From Ehretia macrophylla (taxonomy: Eukaryota > Streptophyta > Magnoliopsida > Boraginales > Ehretiaceae): DNA of 64,000 nucleotides. Under the pieces are notes generated by a model, which saw only the letters and a list, made by a program, of their open reading frames with translations, searched no databases and was not told where the DNA came from. The translations under genes were made by a program, and so were the position numbers. Position 1 is the stretch's first letter; each line of letters opens with the position of its first letter. Below, piece after piece: positions 63,105 through 64,000 of the stretch. Where the stretch lies: assembly GCA_037974665.1 (NCBI GenBank), contig CM075770.1, forward strand, positions 59,097,850 to 59,161,849, given 5' to 3'.

Positions 63105-63210
63105 GGGACTTCCCAGGGGGTCACCCATCCTAGTACTACTCTCGCTGAAGCACGCTTAACTTCGAAGTTCTTATGGGATCCGGTGCATTAGTGCTGGTAT
63201 GATCGCACCC
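63105..63210 (-). pseudogene. 5S rRNA copy 64, truncated
   Basis: 106 bp. The plus strand reads aaaagggacttccc where other units read gggtgcaacacgagg before acttccc, so 12 nt near the RNA 3' end are missing. The 3' strand of helix I is therefore lost, and this copy cannot make a normal 5S rRNA. Confidence 0.88.
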
Positions 63211-63770
63211 ATCATGTTGAGGGCATAATTCCTTTATGTGTTAACGGTTCATAGTCGCAGCCTAGAGAGATGGCCCATTCAGAAGGCCCAAAGGGCTTAA
63301 CGACATCCCATCCTCTTCAACAACGCAGCATCCTCACAAGACGTCATATTGACACATTGTAGGGCCCTCTAATGTCCCACGAATAAGGTTGTCGTCCTTT
63401 TAACAGCTCACGACGTACGATCTGGGACGGAAAAATAAAGCAAAAGAAGAAAAGAGTCTTGAAACTGATGAAAATATTAGATTTTGGGCTCTGAAAATAG
63501 GCGTAGCCAAGGAGGCTAGCTGACCCCGTCATAGAGCTCTCGGAGAGCTTTGCAACTGTATATTGTGCGCTGCGTAATTCCTTACGGATCAAAATTTATT
63601 GGCGCCGGAGCGACGGAGACCTGGTCACAAGCCTAAGGCCCCGGTTTGCGGGCCCAGCCTCTACGTGAAGCGAAGTTGTCTAGCCCAAGGTGCTGTGGGA
63701 TTCGATAATAGAAATGTGGTGGATAAAGTATCTTGGAAACCCTAACCGGAGCAAAAAAAATTGAAAAGGG

Positions 63771-63888
63771 GGTTGCAACACGAGGACTTGCCAGGGGGTC
63801 ACCCATCCTAGTACTACTCTAGCCCAAGCATGCTTAACTTCGGAGTTCTAATGGGATCCGATGCATTAGTGCTAGTATGATCACACCC
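63771..63888 (-). rRNA. 5S rRNA copy 65
   Basis: Full-length with 8 differences, including cttgccagg beside the C box. Last copy in the window. Confidence 0.88.
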
Positions 63889-64000
63889 ATTATGTTGAGG
63901 GCACAATTCCTTTATGTGTTAACGGTTCACAGTCCCAGCCTAGAGAGATGGTCCATTCAGAAGGCCCAATGGGCTTAACGACAACCCATCCGCTTCAACA

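Larger units (their letters stand above)
57701..64000 (-). repeat. 5S rDNA tandem array, block III (10 units)
   Basis: The array resumes 34 bp before 5S copy 56, at the CAAC duplicated by LTR D, and runs off the window end in the spacer after copy 65. Ten copies at about 675 bp spacing, except copies 61 to 62 (630 bp). Copy 64 has lost part of its RNA 3' end. The spacers contain only the shared spacer motifs. Confidence 0.97.

Overview
The window is plant nuclear repetitive DNA. It is a long, old 5S ribosomal RNA gene (5S rDNA) array broken by LTR retrotransposon sequence. The 5S sequence is of angiosperm type: the RNA begins GGGTGCGATCATACC, contains GAAGTTAAGCGTGCTTGGGC, and is followed by a T-run. 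With the long-LTR retroelements primed by initiator methionine tRNA, this indicates a flowering plant. I cannot name the species. I see no protein-coding gene. The many 60-170 codon open frames are chance frames that recur because the repeat unit recurs.

Layout: 1-14764 holds 22 tandem 5S units of about 678 bp. 14765-17461 is a 2.7-kb solo-LTR-like insertion. 17462-39286 holds 33 more units. 39287-57700 is an 18.4-kb retrotransposon block. 57701-64000 holds 10 units. All 65 5S copies are on the minus strand. Each is about 118 bp with a spacer of about 560 bp. The spacer carries an upstream TATA-like element, a pol III T-run terminator, a conserved hairpin and a conserved palindrome. No copy equals the majority 5S sequence. 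The best four differ at 3 positions, many differ at 5-12, several have 1-nt deletions and one has lost 12 nt. This looks like a degenerating array, not the active homogenised core.

The 18.4-kb block lies inside one single 5S spacer, because removing the insertions restores a unit of 677 bp. It begins with a complete minus-strand element at 39287-49548. That element has two LTRs of 3.67 kb, a tRNA-iMet primer-binding site, a polypurine tract, a CAATG target-site duplication, and a 2.9-kb internal region with no gag-pol. It is therefore LARD-like (large retrotransposon derivative). After it come a 451-bp spacer segment, a third LTR (C), a second copy of the same 451-bp segment, and a fourth, more diverged LTR (D, a solo LTR with its own CAAC duplication). 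LTR C has the left junction of D and the right junction of B, and its sequence switches from D-like to A/B-like. This is what unequal recombination between neighbouring LTRs would leave, and it also duplicated the 451-bp segment.

Within the 5S arrays there are higher-order duplications: a 5-unit block with a 3388-bp offset, and a 6-unit block with an offset of about 4060 bp and a partial third copy. These show that the array has evolved by multi-unit unequal exchange. Coordinates were read by eye. Percent identities were not computed.
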